Part shown: in pieces, positions 1 through 9,585 of the stretch
Position numbering within the stretch: position 1 is the first letter of the stretch
Layout: each line of letters begins with the position of its first letter
Origin: a virus
DNA: 64,000 nt
IMG/VR virus record: IMGVR_UViG_3300018080_000105
Span: 1 to 64,000 of that record
Direction: 5' to 3' (one strand)
The notes under the pieces: model-generated
Told to the model about the DNA's origin: nothing
The model's database searches: none
The model's input: the letters and a program-made list of their open reading frames with translations, nothing else
Position numbers and translations under genes: made by a program

Positions 1-401
1 ATGTACAGGCCTGAAGGAAGGCCATCGACATTCGCCAGTCGTCCAATGACAATTTTTCCAACGCTGTCGTCGTAATCATCGGAACCAGCCAGGGCGTAGC
101 TACGGTTCTCTTCGTGCGCGTCCTTCGGAATACTTACACTGGCAACGGTGGGGTAGTCGGACCCGTCATCGTAGCCAAGCGTGATGGTATAGCCGGTGGG
201 ATAGATCCCTAACGTTTTGAGGTAAAACTTTTCCGGTTGCACGTTCAAACCGGCATGCACCGGAAAGTCGAGCCCTACTATGAAATCGTCCGGAATCGTG
301 ATCGATGCGGAGTCATCTTCGGCCGTACCCCAATCCGCCAGCGGGTAGGACCGCTGGCTGTTGTGGTTCAGCCATTGCAGATTGAAATTACCGACAGGCA
401 T
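1..401 (-). CDS. Tail/virion protein, 3' end outside window
   Basis: This reading frame starts at an ATG at 401 behind an AGGAGG ribosome site (about 405-411) and stays open for 133 codons to the window edge, so its C-terminus is missing. The protein begins MPVGNFNLQWLNHNSQRSYP and looks beta-rich and acidic, with no signal peptide or membrane segment. It is the last gene of the leftward tail operon visible here and starts 15 bases after the stop of the 622-residue tail protein. I do not recognise a family; position suggests a baseplate or tail-fibre-associated structural protein. Confidence 0.7.
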   Translation of the reverse strand, partial: MPVGNFNLQWLNHNSQRSYPLADWGTAEDDSASITIPDDFIVGLDFPVHAGLNVQPEKFYLKTLGIYPTGYTITLGYDDGSDYPTVASVSIPKDAHEENRSYALAGSDDYDDSVGKIVIGRLANVDGLPSGLY

Positions 402-416
402 TGCGACCCTCCTGGT

Positions 417-2285
417 CTACGATCCGGCAACGATGACCCCACTGGGACGAAGCAGTCCGATGTCGTTGTTGTACTCCGGTACTGCGAAATCTTCTCGGGT
501 CATCGTAATAAACACGGTGTCGCCCGCACTCACCGCGAACTCGCTGCTCTCCACTTCAATAGCGTTGTCTGCTGGCAGATCTGTACCACCGCCGTCGTAG
601 TCATCGGTAGGCGTCACAATATCGTAGGTCAGCGATGTCGTTGACGGCGGTACCGATGTCGGTGTCCCGGCCGTCGGCCGAGCCACGCGGGCATAGACCA
701 TCAGGATTCCGGAGAACGGACCTGTGGCGCGGCCAAAGACTTGTGTACGGATCTTCATCTGCGGATTGGTGGGCAACCCGGCCGGCGGGACACGGAACTC
801 CATGATCAATGAAGAATCACGGCCCGGCGGGAAGGCCAAGTAGGTCATACCACCCAATTCGCGTTCCAGCGTATCATTCAGTTTCGTGATGTGCGGCAGT
901 AGCTCTCGCTCTGTCGGGTCCGTGACGACGTCCACCGTGATAAGCCCACGATGGATCATTGGGTTAGACTCGCTCTCGACCTCTTCCGGGTCGGTCAACT
1001 CCTGGTTGCTGCCGGTCAGTTGCACGGCGTCAGATCCGGCAATCAACCCTTCCGCCACCCACCCGCGATTGAAGCTGAGTGTGTTATCGTCAAGTGACTT
1101 GAAAACGTTGCCGCCACGTTCATTTTCGTCCTGCACCATCGCATCGGTATCGAGTGAGGCGTACAGGTCTCCTGTGGTGGCGTCTGCGCCCTCGCAGTCC
1201 ACAAACCGTAGCGGGGCGCCCGCAGCTGGCTGCAGACTGGTGACCACGCTTTTGTCGGTCGCAAATGTCATTTTCAGGAAAGACAAGACCACACGCACCG
1301 GGGGTTCGAGCGGACAGCTTTCGCTGGATGTCGTGTCGTTGGTAGTGCTCCACGGCACCTGGTTGTAACAGTTCGTCATCCACCAGATACCAAACTTGTC
1401 GATCGTGATGTAATCGGACGGTACCCGTTCCAGGCCCTCGAATCGTTCAATCTCTGTCAGACTCGGCTGGTGCATCTCGATGATTGCGGCAGAGATGGGT
1501 ACCGGCGGCCAAACATTGTTCAGGGCGGTATGCGCGGCCATGTTGTAGCCGAACATGGCACCTTCCGGAGCGTTACCATTGAACGAGGCGTCATCCGCCG
1601 GCAGCCACCCCATCTGGGCGCTGTCCGCTGACGTGATCGTATGAGGGTTGCCGGCCGACGGGGGTGTGTGCGTACCCGCTGGTTCGGCTGTCAGATCAAA
1701 CTCGTAGTGGATGTGGTCTTCAAGGAAGTCCCGCATCTGCGGATTGATGTACACCCACGAAGCTGTCTCACAGTCATCGGCCGGGCCAAGCACGTAAAGC
1801 ACTGCCACGCTTACCGGTGGCCGCTGAGAGACCAGCTTACCGGGGTTGGCTGATGACAGGTAATACCGTCCAGGCGCGGTCGTACCGTCGATCATAGATT
1901 CCAGCACGTCATTACTGACCTGCACCATACCGACAAGGCCGATCGTACCAGCGGTGGACGATTCCTTGGTCACACAGATTCCGAGGCAATCAGACGATGC
2001 CGTTGGAAGCAGTGAGTTGACCTCTTCGTTTTCCACTACACCAGCGAGCGCTCGATCGAATCGCTTGTTTTCGTCATCCCAATAGACCGCGTCACCTTCC
2101 ACGACATCGACAGCCACGGCTTGCTCCCGGCGTACCAGGAGCTGCCCAGCCTCGATTGCGTCGATGACGGCTTTGAGATAATTGGTTCGCGCTTCCAGGT
2201 CTCGGGTTGAGGCACTGGTGTTGCCTGCACTGACCGCAGAGTTCGGTTGTACATGGCTGACGCGACTTGGAAAGTTGCTGCTCAT
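417..2285 (-). CDS. Large tail/baseplate structural protein (622 aa)
   Basis: The start at 2285 has an AGGAG site a few bases upstream. The N-terminus (MSSNFPSRVSHVQPNSAVSA) contains a short helical stretch around residues 30-50, and the rest is acidic, Gly/Thr/Pro-rich and probably mostly beta-structure, as in fibre-attachment or baseplate-periphery proteins. There is no signal peptide, coiled coil or catalytic motif that I can identify. It lies distal to the baseplate J gene in a leftward operon, where tail-fibre or receptor-binding proteins usually are. Function is inferred from position only. Confidence 0.75.
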   Translation of the reverse strand: MSSNFPSRVSHVQPNSAVSAGNTSASTRDLEARTNYLKAVIDAIEAGQLLVRREQAVAVDVVEGDAVYWDDENKRFDRALAGVVENEEVNSLLPTASSDCLGICVTKESSTAGTIGLVGMVQVSNDVLESMIDGTTAPGRYYLSSANPGKLVSQRPPVSVAVLYVLGPADDCETASWVYINPQMRDFLEDHIHYEFDLTAEPAGTHTPPSAGNPHTITSADSAQMGWLPADDASFNGNAPEGAMFGYNMAAHTALNNVWPPVPISAAIIEMHQPSLTEIERFEGLERVPSDYITIDKFGIWWMTNCYNQVPWSTTNDTTSSESCPLEPPVRVVLSFLKMTFATDKSVVTSLQPAAGAPLRFVDCEGADATTGDLYASLDTDAMVQDENERGGNVFKSLDDNTLSFNRGWVAEGLIAGSDAVQLTGSNQELTDPEEVESESNPMIHRGLITVDVVTDPTERELLPHITKLNDTLERELGGMTYLAFPPGRDSSLIMEFRVPPAGLPTNPQMKIRTQVFGRATGPFSGILMVYARVARPTAGTPTSVPPSTTSLTYDIVTPTDDYDGGGTDLPADNAIEVESSEFAVSAGDTVFITMTREDFAVPEYNNDIGLLRPSGVIVAGS

Positions 2286-2294
2286 GTCGAACTC

Positions 2295-2936
2295 CTATTC
2301 AAACGAGACGTCCCAGGTGATTCCGATTTGACTGGAGGCGAGCTTCAGGGTTTGGTTCCCGGTTGCGAAGTACGTGCGGGCTACGACTACGTCCTGTGTG
2401 GGATCTGCAAAGTCCGGCGTAGCTACGAGTGCCACTCCGAAGACTTTGGAATTGGCCCCGGCACTGAATGATTTCCCGTGAAACCCGGTTGAACCCTGGC
2501 TCTGGGTGTAGAACGTGGCCTGGTTACCATCGACCCCTGCCGTGAAGTAGTCTTCAAAACCAGCGGCAATCGAAATGCCGGGCTCTACCAATAGAGGGGC
2601 GCGGATGAAGTCCCGGTTGGCGCTGAGCGACAAGTCGGCGTAGTAATCGTAGCCTTCGTCGCGCCCGTATGTCGGAACAGCGACCGTATCACCCGGAGAG
2701 GCGACGTTCTCGTATTCGATGTAAATCGCGTTGACTTTGAAGTTACGGTTGCCTTTGGCAATACATTGGGCTGCTACAGTGCCCCAGCCGTACTGGATCT
2801 GGTTGGCCTGTGAAAACAAATGCTCCTCTCGGGAAGGTCGATGTTCAGGCTTACGGCCGCGGTCACGTATGTTGTGACAAATACGACTGACGCTGATTCG
2901 CCCGTTGGGCCGGGCGATTCTATCCTGCGTATCCAT
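2295..2936 (-). CDS. Tail-associated protein (213 aa), unknown
   Basis: I place the start at the ATG at 2936 (MDTQDRIARPNGR), which has a perfect AGGAGG site; the frame stays open to 3065, but that part overlaps the upstream gene and reads like out-of-frame sequence. The first 40 residues are basic and polar, followed by a beta-rich body (YGWGTVAAQ, then Tyr/Asp/Gly-rich segments). No known domain was recognised. It is located between the tail-protein-I-like gene and the 622-residue tail protein, so it is probably a minor virion protein at the tail tip. Confidence 0.65.
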   Translation of the reverse strand: MDTQDRIARPNGRISVSRICHNIRDRGRKPEHRPSREEHLFSQANQIQYGWGTVAAQCIAKGNRNFKVNAIYIEYENVASPGDTVAVPTYGRDEGYDYYADLSLSANRDFIRAPLLVEPGISIAAGFEDYFTAGVDGNQATFYTQSQGSTGFHGKSFSAGANSKVFGVALVATPDFADPTQDVVVARTYFATGNQTLKLASSQIGITWDVSFE

Positions 2937-2949
2937 GATTGCCTCCTGC

Positions 2950-4554
2950 TTATTGACAGGTTCCATTGACGATTCGGACGGCCACTCGCTGATCAGAGAC
3001 CAGTGAAACCGGTACGCTGTCTGCCAGCGGCTCCATCCCTGTAAACAAAGACAGCTCTTCGTCAATTTGGGTTACTGTAACGGAATCGGCTGCCACAGTC
3101 AGGTCCACTATTACGAGCATGGCACTGTGTGGCGGAGCGATTTTTCTCAGAAGTTGGGCATTTCCCAGTCCTGTCCCGTTTTGAGCTGCTGCCGCTTTGA
3201 TGCGAACGATCCACGCATTGTTGCGTAGCACGTTCTCCACCAGAAACTGCAAAGGATTGATTGTCGCGGGCAGGTGGGCAGCCTTGGGTTCGCCGATCCG
3301 CTCCTGTCGAGTGTCCAGCAGGTGTGCGATGGTCCCTACGCGGGCGTAGGTCGTCTCCTCGTCACAGTCATTTGCCGGGTAGGTAATCTTTTCTTCACCA
3401 GCACAGTCGTCCACGCCGGCTTCAGCTGCCTCGACGCCACGAGCGTGCATATCATCGAAAAACTGGGCTACGTCAAGAGGGAACCCGCCGAGTGGCCAGC
3501 TCACTTTTGTGTAACCCGAGGGGTGGTCAGTCTCAACGGTAATTGGAAGATCTTGATTTTCAAAGACCAGGTCCGAGTAGTAGCACGTGGCTAGCATCCC
3601 CTCACCAAGAGCGAGGGCCGCCAAGTCTGTCGGCGTCGTCCCCGTATTCAGCTCGTAAATTCGCAGGGCGTCAGTCAGCACGTCGCAGCGTTGTACTGTG
3701 TCACCTACTTCGACAATCGGGGTGGCGTCCAAACCGTACGTGTAAACATGCTGGTCAGTGATGATTAACAGCTTGTCGGCATCTGCGGTGATGTCTTCCA
3801 CGACTTCTGTGGTTTCTCTCACCAACGGTACACCTGTCATCGCTGACAATGCCAGTTTCATCGCCCCGCGAGTCGGGCCACCAACCATGCCGTCGTAGAT
3901 CGCGTTCATGACGTCACGGTAACCGGCGCTGGATGCCATCCGGAGCCCGAGTACATATCCGAATTGGCGATACACGGTGTCCCAGTCAAACTGGCCTTGA
4001 AACACCCAGATCAACGCCTCTGTGTCTACAGCGACGCCATCTTCGTACAGCGTCCGTTTGGCGACGCGCACATCATTGAACGGGTTATTCAAGAAGACCA
4101 CAGCATCATCTTCCAGAATGAAATCAATGCCGGGACTCAGGACCAGTGTAGGGTCTGCAAACCGATTCATCAGCAACGGGATCTCAACAAGATCTGCTGG
4201 TTTTGGGAACGAGTACAAAGGCGTCGGCCGCGGTGCGTCGTATTGGTGCCCGTCCCCGTAGTCAGTGCTGCTATCAAATTGCAGCATGGCACTGTCTGGA
4301 GTATTCAGTTCGCTCTGTTTCAGATACAGCGGGTACCAGTTGCTGGTGTGGTAAATAGGAACCGAAAAACGACTGAGGGAAGAGATCAACTCCAGCAGGT
4401 CCAACATGGTCTGCGTTTCAGCTTGGCATTTGGCGTCAACTAGCGCACTGACTTGGTCCCGCGCAGCATACTCGTCCACCCACCACGAACCGAGGACGGA
4501 GAGCAGATTCTCTGGACGATCGTAAACTGATTCCGGGAAGACGAATCCAGCCAT
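2950..4554 (-). CDS. Baseplate protein, tail-protein-I-like position (534 aa)
   Basis: The protein starts MAGFVFPESVYDRPENLLSV, and its start codon overlaps the stop of the baseplate J gene at 4554 (ATGA-type coupling). In contractile-tailed phages the gene immediately after J commonly encodes the gpI/gp7-type wedge component, which fits the position. Visible features are an N-terminal helical region (residues about 20-70), a central mixed region, and a C-terminus rich in beta-forming residues. No catalytic motif is visible. Assignment is by gene order rather than by clear sequence similarity. Confidence 0.6.
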   Translation of the reverse strand: MAGFVFPESVYDRPENLLSVLGSWWVDEYAARDQVSALVDAKCQAETQTMLDLLELISSLSRFSVPIYHTSNWYPLYLKQSELNTPDSAMLQFDSSTDYGDGHQYDAPRPTPLYSFPKPADLVEIPLLMNRFADPTLVLSPGIDFILEDDAVVFLNNPFNDVRVAKRTLYEDGVAVDTEALIWVFQGQFDWDTVYRQFGYVLGLRMASSAGYRDVMNAIYDGMVGGPTRGAMKLALSAMTGVPLVRETTEVVEDITADADKLLIITDQHVYTYGLDATPIVEVGDTVQRCDVLTDALRIYELNTGTTPTDLAALALGEGMLATCYYSDLVFENQDLPITVETDHPSGYTKVSWPLGGFPLDVAQFFDDMHARGVEAAEAGVDDCAGEEKITYPANDCDEETTYARVGTIAHLLDTRQERIGEPKAAHLPATINPLQFLVENVLRNNAWIVRIKAAAAQNGTGLGNAQLLRKIAPPHSAMLVIVDLTVAADSVTVTQIDEELSLFTGMEPLADSVPVSLVSDQRVAVRIVNGTCQ

Positions 4555-6191
4555 TAAGTGCTCCTGTTGACAACGCTAAGCCCTACGTCCTCCGCGTAGA
4601 GAATGAATGCGGTCGTGTTCGGTGTAACCAATGTGCTCGGAGAGTCTGGAAGTGACAGAACTTGACTGTCTCGCACAACGGTCGTTTCACCATCTGGCCG
4701 CAGAATCACACCGTGCATGTCCAACGGACCAACGGCCTGGCTTCCGCTCAGATAGTTGTGGATCACATCCAGGATCTGTGAGGCATACAGCGTTCCTGGA
4801 AAGTTTAGGTTATTGACGTAGTTGGCTACCGCCGCCCGGATGTCGTTAAGTAGCGGGGCGGATTCATTGGAGTCCTTGACAATGTCACAGTTGATACTGA
4901 GGAAGCAGGGGACAGCCGCTTTGACCAAAATGTCCGAATTCAGTGGCCGATAGGCTTCGCCGGACAAAAACTCTTGGATCTCGCGGATCAACGGTTGTGC
5001 TCGAACATCCGCCACGTAAGCACCCGTATCACCGACAGTCATGTCTGTTACGTCAGTCAGTGTGTCAGCAAAGCGAATGACAGCCGTTTGGTACCGAGAG
5101 AATGCGGCTTCAATCGTCGTCACGATATCCGGGTTCCAGGCGTCGTCATCGAAATCAAAGCCACGCTCGTCGTACGTGAGAGCAAAGCCATCCACGTCTA
5201 CCGGGTCTTCTGCCCGCCGTACAGTACGTACATCATAAAAGCCCGGCAACGAGTCGCGGTCCAGCGTGAACTGCCAGATCGAATCAGTGGCCCGCTTCTC
5301 GACCAGTGCCGCTGTCACGTTCAGCTTTACCGTCTGTGGCAGTGCATCGTTGTGAGCGTACACGTCTGTCCGGCCGCCGCCGGAGACAGGGAAGATCCAG
5401 TGCTGATCACGGGTCATCTCGGGGTCACCATAACCCACGATCGACAGGTGTTTGATGTCCGCGAATACAGGCTGATCTTTTACCAGCGACTCAATGTTCA
5501 AGCGGCCAGCAGCCACCTTGGCCGGGATACCGGTCTGCATGCGTGCAACCAGCTCTGTATTCGTTTCGTCCGACGTGCCTCCGGTAAAGTCTGCGGTAGC
5601 GAACGATGTCACATACCGTGGCGGTTCCGGGTTCGGCGTGAAGCGGGAGCCCGACTGCACATTGCCTTCCTCTCCAACTTCTACCGCGGTGGCTGGCACC
5701 GTGAATTCATAAGAGCCGTCTCCGCGGTCAGTCAGCACACGGTCATTGATGTTGGTCGTGGTCGACCCGGTTGGTAAGGCCGTAATAGGAGCGTCTACCT
5801 GGAACTCTACACCGTTGGCTGTGTAAGAGGCACCGGCACCGATCACAACAGCAGAGTTACCTTCTACAACGATCGTGACGTCCCCGGCCGCACGTTCCCC
5901 CGTCCTGCGGCTAATCAGGTAGTTGGACAGCAGATGGTCCACCAGTTCTGGGTCCGCCAATTGCGGGTTGGTTTCCAATGCGAGCAACGAGCGAGACTCC
6001 AGGACGCGGTTGATCTCAGTTCGGTTGATGGCCGTGTTGATAGAACCGAAGAATTGCACAATGTCATGGATGACACCGCGCTTCAGTTCCACTTCCGGGT
6101 ATTTCTCCTGGATCATCTGCGAAAGCTCAGCCTGGATCGCTTCCACCTGGTCAGCGCTGAGTTCGTCGATGCTGGTTACTGTCAGGGCCAT
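4554..6191 (-). CDS. Baseplate J-like protein (wedge)
   Basis: This is a baseplate wedge protein of the J/gp6 family, forming the ring that connects hub to periphery in contractile tails. The N-terminus has the typical helical start (ELSQMIQEKYPEVELKRGVI), followed by a region with the family's characteristic block: GEEGNVQSGS and FTGGTSDETNTELVARM around residues 170-220, matching the 'G.EGN..aG' and 'GG.D.Etd..lr.R' signatures. Length (545 residues) is longer than P2 J (about 300), as in larger phages. It lies between the gp25-like gene and a tail-protein-I-like gene, the normal order. Confidence 0.85.
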   Translation of the reverse strand: MALTVTSIDELSADQVEAIQAELSQMIQEKYPEVELKRGVIHDIVQFFGSINTAINRTEINRVLESRSLLALETNPQLADPELVDHLLSNYLISRRTGERAAGDVTIVVEGNSAVVIGAGASYTANGVEFQVDAPITALPTGSTTTNINDRVLTDRGDGSYEFTVPATAVEVGEEGNVQSGSRFTPNPEPPRYVTSFATADFTGGTSDETNTELVARMQTGIPAKVAAGRLNIESLVKDQPVFADIKHLSIVGYGDPEMTRDQHWIFPVSGGGRTDVYAHNDALPQTVKLNVTAALVEKRATDSIWQFTLDRDSLPGFYDVRTVRRAEDPVDVDGFALTYDERGFDFDDDAWNPDIVTTIEAAFSRYQTAVIRFADTLTDVTDMTVGDTGAYVADVRAQPLIREIQEFLSGEAYRPLNSDILVKAAVPCFLSINCDIVKDSNESAPLLNDIRAAVANYVNNLNFPGTLYASQILDVIHNYLSGSQAVGPLDMHGVILRPDGETTVVRDSQVLSLPDSPSTLVTPNTTAFILYAEDVGLSVVNRST

Positions 6192-6201
6192 ACCTGGGCT
6201 C

Positions 6202-6687
6202 CTACAACGAAAGGTTCACGGGCGTAATGGAGATCGGGAGAATGACTTTTCGAGAGTCTCCTGCTCTGCTGGTCAACGTGACACCCAATTCCAACTGGCC
6301 AGGAGCCAGCCCAATCTCGTCAAGGCTCACGCTGCCAAACCGCTCCTCGTCCGGCATTGTGTCATCTTCTTCCAGCAACAACTGCGTACGAGTCTGCTCA
6401 GCAGCGAAGCCAAAGTAGGCCGTGACGTCATATTCGGTTCGCAGAATACCGCTGCGAGCCCACGTCATGAATTCACTGCCACGTGTTGCCATGTGAAAGC
6501 CCATAGACCCTTGCTCGGTCATGAACTCCAGCAACCAACGCTGCGCGAGCTTCTGTATGCCGGTACAGACTTCGCCGCCAACATCAGCCCCAAACAATGA
6601 CTGTTCGAGATTGATGTCGCCGCGAGATTCTGCCCCGCGAAACGCGAGTACATCAAAGAGGCGGCCGGCGTAGTCAGATGCACTCAT
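6202..6687 (-). CDS. gp25-like baseplate wedge protein (161 aa)
   Basis: A small soluble protein (MSASDYAGRLFDVLAFRG) encoded directly upstream of baseplate J. Proteins of this size and position are gpW/gp25-like wedge subunits that copy the tube/sheath initiator function in the baseplate. The C-terminal half (PGQLELGVTLTSRAGDSRK) reads like the family's terminal beta hairpin, but I cannot see the full EPR motif of T4 gp25, so the identification rests mostly on size and gene order. Its start overlaps the stop of the 154-residue gene at 6687 (TAATG). Confidence 0.6.
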   Translation of the reverse strand: MSASDYAGRLFDVLAFRGAESRGDINLEQSLFGADVGGEVCTGIQKLAQRWLLEFMTEQGSMGFHMATRGSEFMTWARSGILRTEYDVTAYFGFAAEQTRTQLLLEEDDTMPDEERFGSVSLDEIGLAPGQLELGVTLTSRAGDSRKVILPISITPVNLSL

Positions 6688-7151
6688 TAAGCTCCTCCGG
6701 CCGCGATGATTGATGTAATTTCCCGTTCCACTCCTTTACCAGCGGCCCACAGGATGCCCTTGCCCTGGCCTCGTCGCCGTCCGTGCCCGAGGCACATAGC
6801 CCGACACAGGCTCATGTGCCGGTGGCGAAAAGCTCGTTCTTCCATGGCGTTGTAATCAATTTGGAGCTTCAGGGCGATAACATCTCCGGTGGTGCCGGCG
6901 TTTGCTGGGTCATTTGTCGCACTATCGTACTCGTTGTTCATGTCCTCCCGCTCGAAAGCCGGCTCGTGCAGCTTCTCGACCTCCAGCAGTGATGTGCTCA
7001 TTTCTTCAGGAATTTGCCAGGATCGCTGGCCGTTTCCCTGAAAAGCATCCTGCATCGCATCAGCATTCTTCTGCAGCTCACGGAGCCGCTTTGTGAATGT
7101 GACGGAAACACTTGCCTTAGTTGTGCCGCGAGGGCCGCCTCCAGCTGTCAT
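6687..7151 (-). CDS. Unknown protein in baseplate cluster (154 aa)
   Basis: The product starts MTAGGGPRGTTKASVSVTFT. It has an N-terminal helical segment (residues 20-45), an acidic middle, and a Cys/His/Arg-rich section near residues 105-130 (RHRHMSLCRAMCLGHGRRR). The Cys and His residues could bind metal but do not form a standard finger. It overlaps the sigma-factor gene at its 5' end (ATGA at 7148-7151) and the gp25-like gene at its 3' end, so translation of all three is probably coupled. No family recognised. Confidence 0.65.
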   Translation of the reverse strand: MTAGGGPRGTTKASVSVTFTKRLRELQKNADAMQDAFQGNGQRSWQIPEEMSTSLLEVEKLHEPAFEREDMNNEYDSATNDPANAGTTGDVIALKLQIDYNAMEERAFRHRHMSLCRAMCLGHGRRRGQGKGILWAAGKGVEREITSIIAAGGA

Positions 7152-7954
7152 GCTCCACCTCCGAAGACGTTGTTCGTGGTGCGTTCATCCAACATCGCCT
7201 GGATCTTGGCTTTTCGCTGACTAATTGCTCCTGCGGAAAGACCTAGCCGCTGTGCGATTTGCTGGGTGCTCAATTGCGGCGAGCCCCGCAACCCGAGTGA
7301 GTAATCCATGATGGCCTGGTCGACACGCCCCAGGTCATGATAGACCATGTCCTGCCAGGCGTCTGCCGCACTGGTGTCGCCAGGAATATGAGATGCTGGG
7401 GAATACGGCATACCCGCGTCGTCCAGGATAGAGCCCGTGTTCGTGGCTCCGTGCGCTCCTCGCACGTATCCGATCCGCTTCAGCGACAATCCGGTGTAAT
7501 CGGCGATCTCTGCGTCACTGGGTGCCCGGCCCAGTTCGTCCTGTAGCTGCTGCTCCGCCTGTGACAGGTGCTGACGGTCAAGAGCCACGCGTTCCGGGAT
7601 ACTGATGACTTGGGCTGACTGGGCTGACGTACGTTGCAGACGCCGCAGATTGGCCAGTAGATGGTTCTCCATACTGCCGCGGTTGGGGTCGTATGTCTGG
7701 AATGCCTGCATTGCCAACAACTTGGCCTGACTTCGCGCTGCCGGGCCGGGGTTCTTGCCAGCATAGCTTTTGACGCCCTTGTCGATAGTCGGCTGCATCA
7801 CCCGCAGCAGTTGCCCGCGGCTCTTCGGCGTGTCGTTGTCTTTCCACGCGGTATAGGCTTCGTCGATCTTCGGCGCGGGCGTTGCTTTGCCGCCAGAACC
7901 AAATGGTAGTTCGGGGTCGAGGATCGATTTTGGCAGGTTGCTGTATGCTGGCAT
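7148..7954 (-). CDS. Phage sigma-70-family RNA polymerase sigma factor
   Basis: A 268-residue protein with a sigma-70 layout. Residues about 75-118 look like a reduced region 2 (FQTYDPNRGSMENHLLANLR), residues 119-165 are region 3 (ISIPERV followed by ELGRAPSDAEIADYTGLSLKRI), and residues about 225-260 are a region 4 helix-turn-helix (STQQIAQRLGLSAGAISQRK). It should direct an RNA polymerase, host or phage, to specific promoters. Region 2 lacks the clear aromatic melting motif of housekeeping sigma factors, so promoter opening may differ. The gene sits inside the tail operon, coupled to its neighbours by 4-base overlap and a shared stop/start base, which suggests production late in infection. 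Confidence 0.85.
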   Translation of the reverse strand: MPAYSNLPKSILDPELPFGSGGKATPAPKIDEAYTAWKDNDTPKSRGQLLRVMQPTIDKGVKSYAGKNPGPAARSQAKLLAMQAFQTYDPNRGSMENHLLANLRRLQRTSAQSAQVISIPERVALDRQHLSQAEQQLQDELGRAPSDAEIADYTGLSLKRIGYVRGAHGATNTGSILDDAGMPYSPASHIPGDTSAADAWQDMVYHDLGRVDQAIMDYSLGLRGSPQLSTQQIAQRLGLSAGAISQRKAKIQAMLDERTTNNVFGGGA

Positions 7955-9585
7955 TATGAGGTCTCCGGTCCTGGTGCGCTAGGTATGAGCTTCGCCCCTC
8001 TCCATGCCTGTTGATACAGCGGAGGACCAGAAATGGCGAAACCGGGTGTATTATTCTCCCCTTCTGTACGGAGGTGATCAATACTGAAGGCTGTCCCTGC
8101 TTGCTGCGACTCAGCGTTGATGGATGTTGTTACCTGCAGCACAGTTCCGTAAACGTCCTGTGACAGCTGGGACTGGTTCGGAATCCCGACCCCGCCTTTT
8201 GCGTTGACACGCACTGTGGAACCCGGGGCGATATCGAACCGGAGCTTGCCGCCGACCTCGCCCATCCGTGCTTTCAGGTTCTCGACAACGTACCACTGCT
8301 CTGCGAACTTGTTCAGCAGAAATTTGTAAGCACTGTCAGCTTCTTTGGGGTCTGGACCGGTAGAGTCCTCACCAGTGCCTTCTTCATCCACGGCGGTGTT
8401 CGTTGTCTGATCATCCCCGATCGCTTCTGCATCGAATGAATGTTGCGGAGCCTGCAGGGTGTCTGTCAGCCACTTCGGTGGCCGCTTCAGCATCACCATG
8501 CCAGCCTCCTGCCCTGCTGGTTCAAACCACCCTGCCAGGCCGCCCCGGTCGATAGGGGTGGTGCCTTGCCCCAGGTCAAGGCCGGTGGCCGAGATCGTCG
8601 GGTGTGTGATGCCGACGCCTTTGAGAATCTGCGACATCTGAACGTTTAGATTCTCAGACGCCCAGTCTTCGCCACCAATGACAGCCCAAGGCTCGCCAGA
8701 CAAAGAGCCCACGTATGGAACAACCAACGCATCTTCGACACGTGGCACCACACAGAACCAGTAAGCAGGTGCCCATTCGCCGATCAGCTTGCCCCACAGG
8801 GTTGTGTTGATCCAGTTCCCGAATGTCTCGTTCGTCAATGCCTGCGTGATACCTGACGCGATCTGACTGGCGTTGTAACTACCGCTCACCAGTTGTAGCG
8901 GGACACCGTCCCCGCCCGGTTTCATACGATCAATCGCATCCAGCACTTTCGGATCGCCGCCGCCCTGTCCGCCGTTGATGGCCACATCGAACGGGTCCAT
9001 CTTGGAGACGGTCTCCATCCATTTGTGCAGCACGTTGCCCCAGATGTCAGACAGCCCTGCCGCCGAAATGGCGTCAAAGTTGATCGACGGCACCCATGAC
9101 GCTCTCGACGCCGCGGCAGTCTGCCCTGTCGGGTCCATCGTCGTGTACACACCTGGGTAAATGAAGTTTGCCGGATTGCCGGGGTGGCTCGTAGCAGATG
9201 CCGCAGAGGCGTAGTTGATATGTGACAACCAGTGCAGCAGATTCAGCCGGAAACGAGCACCGCCGGTCGTCCGCATCCAACCTGCCCCCACTAGCACACC
9301 CTCGAAGACCAACACTTCACTCTGCGGAACGCCGAAGTCTGCCTCAAACTCCGTCACCTGAAACGATCGCAGATAGACACGTGCTTCCATGCGGGGCGCT
9401 AACCCGTCCGCAGCTTGGTGAATGGTCGCCAAACTATCGTCATTAACAGATCGACCCACGGCGACCGTAACGGATGCCATAGGGATGCTGTTCAATGCGA
9501 ACGTACTATCGAAGGCAACGACATCATCAAACACGAAGTCGCCAATGATGGCTCGCAGACGTAGTTTACCACTGGCACTCGACAT
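7954..9585 (-). CDS. Baseplate hub-like tail protein (543 aa)
   Basis: The ATG at 9585 is chosen because it follows AGGAGG and overlaps the preceding stop (TAATG); the frame is open a further 35 codons upstream but those overlap another gene. The N-terminus (GKLRLRAIIGDFVFDDVVAF, then 'SVTVAVGRSV') resembles the beta-barrel start of gpD/gp27-type hub proteins, in which a channel-lining ring binds the tube and spike. A C-terminal segment (FDIAPGSTVRVNAKGG) also fits hub beta-domains. A low-complexity acidic linker is found around residues 395-430. Hub identity is inferred. Confidence 0.6.
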   Translation of the reverse strand: MSSASGKLRLRAIIGDFVFDDVVAFDSTFALNSIPMASVTVAVGRSVNDDSLATIHQAADGLAPRMEARVYLRSFQVTEFEADFGVPQSEVLVFEGVLVGAGWMRTTGGARFRLNLLHWLSHINYASAASATSHPGNPANFIYPGVYTTMDPTGQTAAASRASWVPSINFDAISAAGLSDIWGNVLHKWMETVSKMDPFDVAINGGQGGGDPKVLDAIDRMKPGGDGVPLQLVSGSYNASQIASGITQALTNETFGNWINTTLWGKLIGEWAPAYWFCVVPRVEDALVVPYVGSLSGEPWAVIGGEDWASENLNVQMSQILKGVGITHPTISATGLDLGQGTTPIDRGGLAGWFEPAGQEAGMVMLKRPPKWLTDTLQAPQHSFDAEAIGDDQTTNTAVDEEGTGEDSTGPDPKEADSAYKFLLNKFAEQWYVVENLKARMGEVGGKLRFDIAPGSTVRVNAKGGVGIPNQSQLSQDVYGTVLQVTTSINAESQQAGTAFSIDHLRTEGENNTPGFAISGPPLYQQAWRGAKLIPSAPGPETS

